Of a DNA stretch of 64,000 nucleotides, positions 57,467 to 64,000 are shown piece by piece. The DNA is from DATFUL01 sp041499035 (GTDB lineage Bacteria > Patescibacteriota > Microgenomatia > UBA8517). The stretch is taken from NCBI GenBank assembly GCA_041499035.1, contig JBGQJK010000001.1, positions 1 through 64,000 on the forward strand. The letters run 5' to 3'. The position numbers were made by a program, and so were the translations under genes. Each line of letters begins with the position of its first letter. The first letter of the stretch is position 1. The notes beneath the pieces are model-generated. The model did not search any database and was not told where the DNA came from. It worked only from the letters and a program-made list of their open reading frames with translations.

Positions 57467-57937
57467 ATGACCATTGATCACGGGCCGACCGGTTTTAGTA
57501 AAATGATAAAACCCGACAAACATGAAAAAGGTAAGTTCGAGGTCGGCGGTCAAACCTTTCGAAACCCTGTAAAAGAGACTCGAATTCCTAACTATCTTCT
57601 TGACAATCTTAGACCTCTTGCAACAAGGGCATTTATAGCCGAAAGCGGGGATTCCGATACATCTGGTCAATCCCGTCTAGACCAGCAAATGGCGCAAATG
57701 AGTAAAAAATTCCGTGAGGAGCAGCCTGAAGAAGTTTGGAAGAGAACAATAGCTACAATTATGAAGCAGAAAGGTGTTACGGCTGAAAAAATTGCGACCG
57801 ACCTTTTCGAAACCGATGAGGACGCTTTTAGAAATTTGTGGATGGGACAGTCTCCACATAAAATATTGCCAAGGATCGTTGGGGCAATTGAGATTGAACT
57901 ACATAAAAATTGGCCCGGTGCGCCTATTAGGAGATGA
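57467..57937 (+). CDS. Conserved-looking cytoplasmic protein of unknown function
   Basis: 156 residues, soluble, helical in its C-terminal half. No recognised domain. It overlaps rnhB by 4 nt (ATGA), so the two are likely translated together. Confidence 0.65.
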   Translation: MTIDHGPTGFSKMIKPDKHEKGKFEVGGQTFRNPVKETRIPNYLLDNLRPLATRAFIAESGDSDTSGQSRLDQQMAQMSKKFREEQPEEVWKRTIATIMKQKGVTAEKIATDLFETDEDAFRNLWMGQSPHKILPRIVGAIEIELHKNWPGAPIRR

Positions 57938-58671
57938 GACTTCCTGATTTCTCCTTTGAAAAAAAACTCCACAGACAAGGTTACAAATTAATTGCAGGTG
58001 TGGATGAAGTCGGGCGCGGATGTTTTGCGGGAGCGGTGGTTGCGGGATGTGTGGTGTTCGGTCTCGACGGGGTCCTGCCGCTCGGCAGCCCTAAGGCCTT
58101 TCCACCGGCTAACAAGCTCGGGGCCCCTTCCTTAGGGCCTCCCGCCTCGCGTCACCCCTCAGTTATTATCAACGATTCCAAAAGACTTTCGCAAAAACAA
58201 AGGGAAATTGCCGATAAGTGGATACGGAAAAACGCATATGCATTTGGAATTGGTTTAGCCAGTGTTGCCCAAATTAATAAATTAGGCATCAAAAAAGCTA
58301 CTGAAATTGCATTCCGGAAAGCAATTGTAAATTGTAAATCCACATCCAGCTCTGCTGTGAAAATTGATTATTTGCTCATTGATGCATTTTATATCCCGTA
58401 CGTAAAAGGCCTCAGGCGCAAAAATCAAAAAGCGATTGTTAAAGGGGATGCTCTCTCTATTTCCATAGCCGCGGCTTCAATCATCGCCAAAGTATACAGG
58501 GATAAATTAATGACCGTTCTTGCCAAAGAACCTAAATTCAGAAAATATAAATGGCACAAAAACAAAGGCTATGGAACCACGGAACATAGGGAAATAATCC
58601 GAAAACACGGTGCAACGAGACTCCACAGAAAACAGTTCGTTAGAAGCTACGTTTCTTCTCCAGCTGAATAG
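57934..58671 (+). CDS. rnhB: Ribonuclease HII with in-frame insertion
   Basis: 245 residues. Removes RNA from RNA-DNA hybrids. Active-site motif G-V-D-E-V-G-R-G (Asp24, Glu25), later L-L-I-D-A-F and the K-G-Y-G-T-T-E-H C-terminal segment are all present. Residues ~43-76 are an extra Pro/Gly/Ala-rich segment encoded by a GC-rich element with 9-bp inverted repeats, placed between the first strand and the N-D-S-K-R-L-S motif, a surface-loop position that may be tolerated. The 3' end overlaps rpsU by 32 nt. Confidence 0.92.
   Translation: MRLPDFSFEKKLHRQGYKLIAGVDEVGRGCFAGAVVAGCVVFGLDGVLPLGSPKAFPPANKLGAPSLGPPASRHPSVIINDSKRLSQKQREIADKWIRKNAYAFGIGLASVAQINKLGIKKATEIAFRKAIVNCKSTSSSAVKIDYLLIDAFYIPYVKGLRRKNQKAIVKGDALSISIAAASIIAKVYRDKLMTVLAKEPKFRKYKWHKNKGYGTTEHREIIRKHGATRLHRKQFVRSYVSSPAE
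58060..58161 (+). repeat. GC-rich palindromic element inserted in frame in rnhB
   Basis: About 102 bp, far richer in G+C than the flanking gene. GCCCTAAGG (58088-58096) and CCTTAGGGC (58130-58138) form 9-bp inverted arms, and TGCCG-CT-CGGCA (58076-58087) is a smaller one. It keeps the reading frame (34 codons), like protein-coding palindromic elements in Rickettsia. Boundaries are inferred from where family similarity breaks. Confidence 0.55.
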
Positions 58672-58834
58672 AATGGGCGATCCTGTACTTTGCCTCTTTT
58701 CTTTTCTCTGACGGCTTTTTGTACTGGGCTCTGTCGCGGTATTCTCGTATCACGTCCTCATCGATGGTCTTTTTGCGAAACCGGGCAATAAGTTTATCCT
58801 CGCTTTCGCCCTTTTTCTTTTTAAGAATGAACAT
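58640..58834 (-). CDS. rpsU: Ribosomal protein bS21
   Basis: 64 residues, basic. L-K-K-K-K-G-E-S-E-D-K-L-I-A-R-F start and the K-K-P-S-E-K-R-K-E-A-K-Y-R motif match bS21, which aids initiation near the anti-Shine-Dalgarno region. Its own upstream region carries both a TATAAT and a perfect GGAGGTGA (see the entry at 58840). Confidence 0.88.
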   Translation of the reverse strand: MFILKKKKGESEDKLIARFRKKTIDEDVIREYRDRAQYKKPSEKRKEAKYRIAHSIQLEKKRSF

Positions 58835-58839
58835 CTTAT

Positions 58840-58855
58840 ATTATAAGTCACCTCC
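58840..58855 (-). promoter_or_regulatory. rpsU upstream TATAAT and perfect Shine-Dalgarno sequence
   Basis: On the minus strand GGAGGTGA (58855-58848) is followed by TATAAT (58845-58840), which ends 5 nt before the ATG. The SD-like octamer is too far (13 nt) for ordinary spacing. Either the TATAAT makes a leaderless mRNA, or a longer mRNA uses the SD. Confidence 0.5.
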
Positions 58856-58922
58856 AGGGACACATTTTAACAGATTTTAAGTTGATCTACCAGAAGCACG
58901 ATCGGAAGTTGATGCCTCTCTT

Positions 58923-59276
58923 TTAGCTCTCGTGATGTTGACCCCAGTGGAAAAAATTGTGGAAGGAGTTGAAGAAGTTATGGTGGTCATGGTCATCCTC
59001 CTTGTGAGAATTTGGTGTTGGGGTTGGCCTTTTGTGGCCGTGATTATCATGGTCGTCATGCTCTTCGTGATCATTATTTTTATCGTGGTCGTCATCGTGT
59101 TTGGGTGTGGGGGCGGGTGTTGTTGCGGGCGGCTCGCCTGTAGCTTCTCCGGTGGCAGTGTGGGCGCGGACATAAAAATTAAAACTCTGGGAAGTTACGG
59201 CCCAGACAAGAAGAGGGAGCATTAGAGCAAGGATAATGGTTGTGATAAAGCGTAGAAGCCAATGATTATTTTTCAC
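58923..59276 (-). CDS. Membrane-anchored His/Asp-rich protein
   Basis: 117 residues from GTG. One membrane helix (about 10-30) ending V-W-A-V-T-S-Q-S-F, as in the dockerin protein at 60461, then a Pro/Thr linker and a tail of H-D-D-D-H-D-type repeats and F-H-N-F-F-H-W. The His/Asp tail is probably extracytoplasmic and could bind divalent metals (calcium needed by dockerins, or zinc), which is speculation. It is preceded by a TTGACA promoter at 59288-59316. Confidence 0.7.
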   Translation of the reverse strand: MKNNHWLLRFITTIILALMLPLLVWAVTSQSFNFYVRAHTATGEATGEPPATTPAPTPKHDDDHDKNNDHEEHDDHDNHGHKRPTPTPNSHKEDDHDHHNFFNSFHNFFHWGQHHES

Positions 59277-59287
59277 GGGTTTCCGAT

Positions 59288-59316
59288 ATTCTGACTGTCT
59301 GGCGGGGTATTGTCAA
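59288..59316 (-). promoter_or_regulatory. Promoter of the His/Asp-rich gene
   Basis: TTGACA (59316-59311), 17-nt spacer, CAGAAT (59293-59288), then 11 nt to the GTG at 59276. Confidence 0.5.
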
Positions 59317-59323
59317 TGTCTTC

Positions 59324-60457
59324 TTAGGGGACCGGTGGGAAAGGTGTGTCATTCTCTTCTTTGATCGGCCACTTGGGTTGCTGTCTTTTAAAGGCCGACG
59401 CCGTTTCGTCCATATATACTTCCGGAACTTTATTTTTTGAAGTTATAGTACGTACTAGGACTATAACTGCAGCAATAAAAACAATGGCGCCGATAATTGT
59501 AATAGCTATGTACTTGAAGTCTAATGTGGAAGTCGAGTTGTTGTCGCCTGCCACGGCAACGAGTGTTGGCAGGGGGCTTAGGACGGGCTTTATTGTCGGG
59601 GGAAGGGTTGAGCTTGGGAAGTTTCCTGTGTAGTAAACAATTTCGGGGGCAGGGCTCGGTGTTTTAGTCTTTACAGTGCTTGCTCTGGTTGTTGTAGCTG
59701 TTGGAGTAGGGGCGGTGGTAGAACACCCGCAAGTTACGTCGCTTGGACAGGACGGGTTTCTGCAAAAACCCTGGTAGCAGATATAATTTGCCTGGCAGTT
59801 ACTGTTGCTTCCACAGGTTCCCCCGCAATAATTTGGTGTTCCCGGTGCCGGTGTTACCGTCGGTGTAGGAACAAGAGTTGGTGTTGGTGTATCTGTAGGT
59901 GACACTATCCCGCTCACAACCGTTATACTGGCGGGAAGCTTATCGGTTATGGCATTTTGGGTTTCGCCGACAGCAGACACTGCGGAGGAGCTGTCAAACG
60001 AAACGGCAGAAGTCCAAAATGGCGCATTGTTTACAACTCGCGCATTAATTTTCAATACTTCGGCGGAAGATCCGGACAGCGCCTGATTTTTATTTAGTGT
60101 GAAGATCGCATAAGATATTGATCCTGAGGTATTATTAAAATTGCTGGTAATAGTGTTATTTAGAGCTGCCACGTCCGCTCCTCTTTGGATAGAGCTAATC
60201 TGTATAGCCGCGGGATCAAATTTTATTAAGAGGTCGATACCCGTTATTTGATTGGCGCCGGTATCCATTTTTACAGCCAGTGTGATGTTTTCGCCGCGAT
60301 TAACGTCGGAAGCTGCCGGAGTGATTGCTATTTTTGTAGTACCGGCTGCAAATTCATTAAGGCCTTGTCTTGTCTGAACAAGTTTTACCCCGGCTATTAC
60401 CCCTGCCGCTAAAAAGAGGAAACCTGCAATTGACATTAAGATTTTTATTTTTTTCAT
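59324..60457 (-). CDS. Cohesin protein anchored in the membrane at both ends
   Basis: 377 residues. N-terminal helix (5-27) followed by T-R-Q-G-L, as in the scaffold at 42602. Residues ~36-185 form a cohesin-like domain (R-G-E-N-I-T-L-A-V-K-M-D, I-D-L-L-I-K-F-D-P, V-L-K-I-N-A-R-V). A Cys-rich module (about 208-248), Thr/Pro linkers, a second transmembrane helix (about 318-340) and a short basic/acidic tail inside follow. It would be a cell-surface receptor for dockerin-bearing proteins. 3 nt after the dockerin gene on the same strand, so one operon. Confidence 0.82.
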   Translation of the reverse strand: MKKIKILMSIAGFLFLAAGVIAGVKLVQTRQGLNEFAAGTTKIAITPAASDVNRGENITLAVKMDTGANQITGIDLLIKFDPAAIQISSIQRGADVAALNNTITSNFNNTSGSISYAIFTLNKNQALSGSSAEVLKINARVVNNAPFWTSAVSFDSSSAVSAVGETQNAITDKLPASITVVSGIVSPTDTPTPTLVPTPTVTPAPGTPNYCGGTCGSNSNCQANYICYQGFCRNPSCPSDVTCGCSTTAPTPTATTTRASTVKTKTPSPAPEIVYYTGNFPSSTLPPTIKPVLSPLPTLVAVAGDNNSTSTLDFKYIAITIIGAIVFIAAVIVLVRTITSKNKVPEVYMDETASAFKRQQPKWPIKEENDTPFPPVP

Positions 60458-60460
60458 TTT

Positions 60461-61102
60461 CTAGGGTTGGTAATGGTCTATGACAATGCCAATATCCACT
60501 ATATTCACAATTCCATCGTGGTTGAGGTCTGCCCTCGGATCATTCGGGGGTGAAGTTCTGTAGTTATCGATAATTATGCCAATATCAACAATATTAACAT
60601 GTCCGTCCCCATTGACGTCACCGGGCATCGGAGATGCTTGCGGTGTAGAAGTTGCTGTTGGGGTTGGTGTGGGGCTTGCTGAGCAATTTGATGTGCCGTT
60701 TGATTTTACACATATACCAGATTGGTCCGGGTACGAGGGGTTGGGTGAACATACCAAGTTTGGGCCGCACAATATTCCCGCAATGCCTCCGCACATCTGA
60801 CATTCACTTGCCGCTATTGGAGTGGGAGTCGGTGTTGGTGTTGGGCACCAGCCTTCTATGGGAACGGCAATTTCACAAGCAGGATGTGTATCAAGACATG
60901 CGGGTCTCGGGAGGCATGTTGGAAAAGGTGTCGGGGTGGGTGGTTCGCCGCTGGCTGCCTTTTGGTTAATGAGGAACGTTTGTGTTACTACCGCCCACAC
61001 AAAAAGAGGTAGGGCAACGAACATCCCGAGAACTATACTAACACTCAGAAGTCTTTGACTTTTAACAGGAAGCGACTTAAACCTGTGAATAAAGTTCATC
61101 AT
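60461..61102 (-). CDS. Membrane-anchored Cys-rich protein with dockerin
   Basis: 213 residues from the ATG at 61102, 4 nt after a predicted -10; ATGs at 61135, 61117 and 61108 are also in frame. Membrane helix (about 20-42), Pro/Thr linker, Cys-rich modules (C-x4-A-C, C-Q-M-C) and an 'I-D-I-G' type dockerin (D-V-N-G-D-G-H-V-N and D-L-N-H-D-G-I-V-N). Same dockerin class as 31154 and 42602. Likely partner of the cohesin encoded just downstream. Confidence 0.82.
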   Translation of the reverse strand: MMNFIHRFKSLPVKSQRLLSVSIVLGMFVALPLFVWAVVTQTFLINQKAASGEPPTPTPFPTCLPRPACLDTHPACEIAVPIEGWCPTPTPTPTPIAASECQMCGGIAGILCGPNLVCSPNPSYPDQSGICVKSNGTSNCSASPTPTPTATSTPQASPMPGDVNGDGHVNIVDIGIIIDNYRTSPPNDPRADLNHDGIVNIVDIGIVIDHYQP

Positions 61103-61106
61103 ATCC

Positions 61107-61135
61107 ATGTTATGCATAAATGACGCGGTCGTCAA
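61107..61135 (-). promoter_or_regulatory. Promoter of the dockerin-cohesin operon
   Basis: TTGACG (61135-61130), 17-nt spacer, TAACAT (61112-61107), 4 nt to the ATG at 61102. The divergent O-antigen-ligase-like gene has TATACT at 61152-61157, 6 nt before its GTG. Confidence 0.55.
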
Positions 61136-61163
61136 TTGCTTACTATCCGGTTATACTAAACTA

Positions 61164-62228
61164 GTGAAAATTGTTAAAAGTTTAGAAAAATTGTTCATAA
61201 TTTCCGTGTGTTTGCTGCCTTTCGTAATTTGGAAAAACACATTCGAAGGACCAAAAGTATGGGTTCTTCTTATCGGCGGGTTTTTGCTAACAGCTTTTTG
61301 GATTTGCAGAACTTTAGCCAAAAGAGAAGCCCTGGCTTTTAGCAAGGTTGACTATTTCTTTCTTTTGTGGCTTTTGGTTCTTCTAATCTCCAGTGTGTTT
61401 GGGGTCCATCCCTTAGAGTCTGTAATTGGCGGGAGCTATAGACATCAGGGAATTTTATTCTTCCTGACACTTTGGCTTATCGGTAAAACCGTAGAGATAC
61501 TTAGCCTAAAGCAAAAAGGACTTTTATCTAAAGGGCTGGGGATTGCAATCCTTGCCGAGTCGGTCGTTGTGCTTTTGCAATTTATAACGGGGAACGTTTA
61601 TTTCGGCCGTCCCCTAGGAACCATTGGCGAGGCAAATGCAGTGGCAGGATTCCTGGCAATCGGTTATGTCTTTGTTCTTGAAAATTTCAACTATTTGTTT
61701 TTTGCGTTTCCGGTGATTTCTATATTGATCGCTGAGTCCCGCGCGGGTATTCTTGCGCTTCTTCCGAGTTTGATGCCGCTCGTTATAAACTTCGGAAGAC
61801 ACACACGAAACGCTTTGATGATTCTAACAATAGTTTTATCAATTATTTTTTTGGTTTTCGTTTCCGGAGAAAAGGGCAGCTCACCCTTTGAAAACAGGCA
61901 GGTTATTTGGAAGCTCGGTTTTGGGCAAATCCTAAGCCGTCCTGTTCTCGGGTTTGGTGCCGAATCGGGTGAGGTTGTCTATAACAAAGCTTTCTATCAA
62001 TATGGATTCCCTCTAAGTAATTTAATAGTTGATAGAGCTCATAACCTTCTACTGGATGTCGCCATGTGGTCGGGGGGGATCGGGCTTTTAGTATTCTGCC
62101 TTTTTCTTTTTGAGCGCTTCAAAGGAATCAAGTTACCCGCCAGAAAGTTTGCATTTCTTTCCTTCCTCATCTATTCAATGTTTCAGCCGCTTTCGGTTGT
62201 CCATTGGCTTTTCCTTTTTTTGTTGTAA
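61164..62228 (+). CDS. O-antigen ligase/polymerase-like membrane protein
   Basis: 354 residues from the GTG at 61164 (leaderless-type spacing from TATACT). About ten membrane helices, the A-E-S-R-A-G segment and R-A-H-N-L-L-L-D-V-A-M-W-S-G near the C-terminal third, which match the periplasmic loop and catalytic His region of the Wzy/WaaL/TagTUV-unrelated O-antigen ligase family. It would polymerise or attach surface polysaccharide made on undecaprenyl carrier. Ligase and polymerase cannot be told apart by eye. Confidence 0.82.
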   Translation: MKIVKSLEKLFIISVCLLPFVIWKNTFEGPKVWVLLIGGFLLTAFWICRTLAKREALAFSKVDYFFLLWLLVLLISSVFGVHPLESVIGGSYRHQGILFFLTLWLIGKTVEILSLKQKGLLSKGLGIAILAESVVVLLQFITGNVYFGRPLGTIGEANAVAGFLAIGYVFVLENFNYLFFAFPVISILIAESRAGILALLPSLMPLVINFGRHTRNALMILTIVLSIIFLVFVSGEKGSSPFENRQVIWKLGFGQILSRPVLGFGAESGEVVYNKAFYQYGFPLSNLIVDRAHNLLLDVAMWSGGIGLLVFCLFLFERFKGIKLPARKFAFLSFLIYSMFQPLSVVHWLFLFLL

Positions 62229-62234
62229 TATAAT
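62206..62234 (+). promoter_or_regulatory. Promoter of gmd
   Basis: TTGGCT (62206-62211), 17-nt spacer, TATAAT (62229-62234), 6 nt to the ATG at 62241. Leaderless arrangement, lying inside the end of the previous gene. Confidence 0.65.
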
Positions 62235-62240
62235 GTCTAG

Positions 62241-63248
62241 ATGGCAAAAAAGACGGCTCTTATTACTGGAATTACAGGTCAGGATGGTTCTTATTTAGCG
62301 GAGTTTCTTCTTAAAAAAGGTTACATAGTTGCCGGGACCGTCAGGAAAACCAGCAATATGCAATATGACAACATCGGTCATATTCAAGACGAGCTAAGAC
62401 TTATTCAGGCCGATCTACTGGACCCCGTCTCTCTTCGGGAAGCCGTACAAAAAGTTCATCCGGACGAAGTTTACAATTTGGCGGCGCAAAGCCATCCGGC
62501 CGAAAGTTTTAAGCAGCCTATTCATACCGCGGAAATTACGGCGATTGGTGCACATAGGGTTCTAGACGCAGTTTGGGATGTGGTTCCAGAAGCAAAGTTT
62601 TATCAAGCATCCAGTTCCGAAATGTACGGTTGGGTAAAAGAAATTCCACAAAGTGAAGATACTCCATTCAATCCCGCAAATCCTTACGCTGCAGCCAAAC
62701 TCTATGCACATAACATGACCAAAATTTATAGGAGGAGCTATAACATGTTCGCCACATGTGGAATTTTGTTCAACCATGAGTCCCCGCGGAGGCACTTGAA
62801 TTTTGTTACTCAGAAGGTTACTTACGCTGCTGCGGCAGCTAAATTGGGGATAAAAAACTCAGAGCATTTAAATGAGGAGGGCGAACCGATGGTCAAAAAT
62901 GGAAAGGTCGGACTCGGAAATCTTGAAGCAAAACGTGATTGGGGATTTACGGCAGACTATGTTGAAGCTATGTGGCTTGTAATGCAGCAACCTAAAGCTG
63001 ATGATTTTGTAATTGGAACCGGGGTAACCCATACGATTCAAGAGCTGTGCGAAGAAGCCTTTAACTATATTGGTATGAATTGGAAGAATCACGTCTATGT
63101 TGATAAAAGGTTTATCCGTCCTACAGAGACGGGCCCGTTAATTGCCAACCCGGCAAAAGCCAAAAAAGTTTTAGGCTGGACTCCCAGGACCACCTTTAAA
63201 GAACTGGTTCACCTGATGGTTGATGCTCACCTTGCAAGGTTGAAATAA
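62241..63248 (+). CDS. gmd: GDP-mannose 4,6-dehydratase
   Basis: 335 residues. Converts GDP-mannose to GDP-4-keto-6-deoxymannose, precursor of fucose, rhamnose-type and related surface sugars. Rossmann loop T-G-I-T-G-Q-D-G-S-Y, catalytic S-S-S-E-M-Y-G with Y-A-A-A-K (Y-x3-K), F-N-H-E-S-P-R-R, and the G-L-G-N-L-E-A-K-R-D-W-G-F substrate region are all intact. Cytoplasmic. Next to the O-antigen-ligase-like gene, consistent with surface polysaccharide synthesis. Confidence 0.95.
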   Translation: MAKKTALITGITGQDGSYLAEFLLKKGYIVAGTVRKTSNMQYDNIGHIQDELRLIQADLLDPVSLREAVQKVHPDEVYNLAAQSHPAESFKQPIHTAEITAIGAHRVLDAVWDVVPEAKFYQASSSEMYGWVKEIPQSEDTPFNPANPYAAAKLYAHNMTKIYRRSYNMFATCGILFNHESPRRHLNFVTQKVTYAAAAAKLGIKNSEHLNEEGEPMVKNGKVGLGNLEAKRDWGFTADYVEAMWLVMQQPKADDFVIGTGVTHTIQELCEEAFNYIGMNWKNHVYVDKRFIRPTETGPLIANPAKAKKVLGWTPRTTFKELVHLMVDAHLARLK

Positions 63249-63274
63249 CTTCTTTTATGCTTCATTATTAAGCT

Positions 63275-64000
63275 GTGAAAAAGTATTATTTGTTTTTTAG
63301 GGGGAATCCCATGTGGACAAAAATACTTCTTTTCTCCCTGATTCTGTTTTTTATCCGTCTTTCGGATTCTATAATCTCGTATTGGGCTCCAAACCAAATC
63401 CAGCAAAGCCTCGGTAGCCCAATCATAATGGGAGCTATTATAAGTTTTCAGTCTGTTGTCGGCATGGCGGCTGACCTGATTTTTCCCCGGCTTCTTAAAT
63501 CGATCCGGGTGCGGAGGCTTATCTTTTGGGCTATTATTCTTTCTGCGCTAACCTCGTTCTTTCTCACAGCGGGTACCCTTAAGCCGATTATCGCTATTTT
63601 TATCGCAACAATGACGCTTTGGGGAATTTACTATGAACTCATCAGTTTTGCCAGCTTTCAATTTATTGGCGAGGTGGTGCCTCCAGAGATGAGAGCCGGA
63701 TCCTGGGCCTTCACGGGAATTTTTCTAAACCTGGCTTACTTTCTTGGCCCGTTTATAGCCAACCAGATTTTGGGTAAAGGCTATTTAATTACACAGGGAA
63801 CTGTCGTGATTTTTCTGGTTTCTGCTTTGGCTCTTTTAACTTTTACCAAACATGTTCACGATGCTCCGGCTTCGGTTGATTTTTCAGCACTAAATCCTTG
63901 GACTGAATTTAAACGCTGGTTAACACTATCCGAACATATCTGGCCCGTTATAGTTATAAGTTTGGTCCTGGGATTTATTGATTCCACTTTTTACACGGTA
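63275..64000 (+). CDS. MFS transporter, N-terminal part
   Basis: 242 codons open to the right edge. Starts at GTG 63275, or at ATG 63311 with a good AGGGGG ribosome-binding site 6 nt upstream; the first gives the usual short cytoplasmic N-terminus. At least six hydrophobic helices with charged connecting loops (R-L-L-K-S-I-R-V-R-R between helices 2 and 3) fit the major facilitator fold. Substrate not deducible. The C-terminal half lies outside the window. Confidence 0.75.
   Translation, partial: MKKYYLFFRGNPMWTKILLFSLILFFIRLSDSIISYWAPNQIQQSLGSPIIMGAIISFQSVVGMAADLIFPRLLKSIRVRRLIFWAIILSALTSFFLTAGTLKPIIAIFIATMTLWGIYYELISFASFQFIGEVVPPEMRAGSWAFTGIFLNLAYFLGPFIANQILGKGYLITQGTVVIFLVSALALLTFTKHVHDAPASVDFSALNPWTEFKRWLTLSEHIWPVIVISLVLGFIDSTFYTV

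Noticed and set aside
58877..59173. 98-codon frame overlapping the His/Asp-rich gene
   Set aside because: It is the +1 frame of the same repetitive DNA, starts inside the gene and lacks a promoter. The GTG frame at 59276 has a membrane anchor like its neighbour.
1..64000. Recoded TGA (Gly or Trp) as in some other candidate phyla
   Set aside because: TGA ends several well-delimited genes (gpmI, uppS, atpD, the 41007 gene) at family-typical lengths, so the standard code applies.
1..64000. Insertion sequences, integrases, attachment sites or a replication origin
   Set aside because: No transposase or integrase domain, long terminal inverted repeats or DnaA-box cluster was seen. The small HTH at 45781 alone does not indicate a mobile element.

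Overview
The window looks like part of a genome from the bacterial Candidate Phyla Radiation, most likely Microgenomates/OP11. This is inferred from several traits: moderate-to-low GC, very compact and overlapping genes, a reduced gene set mixed with very large secreted repeat proteins, an N-terminally extended ribosomal protein L1, a free-standing four-helix-bundle (S23-like) protein, and abundant dockerin and cohesin modules. TGA is used as an ordinary stop codon. Many first-in-operon genes have a -10 box only about 5-8 nt before the start codon, which predicts leaderless mRNAs. Internal operon genes more often carry a Shine-Dalgarno sequence.

Layout from left to right. Positions 1-11.3 kb (minus strand) hold the start of a secreted LamG-like protein, a four-helix-bundle protein, and a giant gene of about 3,500 codons. 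The giant protein has a MerR/excisionase-like DNA-binding domain, one transmembrane helix and a very long tail-fibre-like repeat region. Positions 11.4-18.8 kb (plus strand) hold an F1-ATPase operon (b-like, delta, alpha, gamma, beta, epsilon) with two anomalies. No subunit a is present. The first gene encodes a c-subunit-like hairpin that lacks the proton-binding carboxylate and carries a signal peptide and an extracytoplasmic domain. That domain is homologous to one near the C-terminus of the giant protein. A phosphoglycerate mutase gene is embedded in the operon. Next come an M16 peptidase, an adenylate-kinase-like protein, two tRNAs (Pro, Arg), a PEGA protein, mreB, a TagA-type glycosyltransferase and several small or regulatory genes (26-27 kb). 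An isoprenoid group follows (27.2-31.1 kb): polyprenyl synthase, CrtC/AttH-like protein, P-loop kinase and cis-prenyltransferase.

Positions 31.2-43.8 kb hold eight consecutive secreted proteins that all end in dockerins. They include beta-helix proteins, two glycosidase-like barrels and a BNR/LamG protein. The last one also carries a cohesin. A second membrane-anchored cohesin protein and another dockerin protein lie at 59.3-61.1 kb, so the window encodes both halves of a cellulosome-like cell-surface assembly. Positions 44-48.5 kb carry an M32 carboxypeptidase, small HTH and Cys proteins and an ABC exporter. Positions 48.6-53.3 kb carry an amidoligase-type cluster: a 7TM UUP1-like membrane protein, a RimK-like ATP-grasp fused to a retropepsin-like domain, two more ATP-grasp proteins and a methyltransferase.

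Positions 53.5-57.4 kb (minus strand) are the conserved secE-nusG-rplK-rplA-rplJ-rplL block with a probable L10 leader attenuator. The right end has rnhB (with an in-frame palindromic insertion), rpsU, a His-rich membrane protein, the second cohesin/dockerin pair, an O-antigen-ligase-like protein, gmd and a truncated MFS transporter. Overall the window is dominated by envelope and surface functions: secreted enzymes, scaffold proteins, surface polysaccharide, lipid carriers and possible peptide modification.
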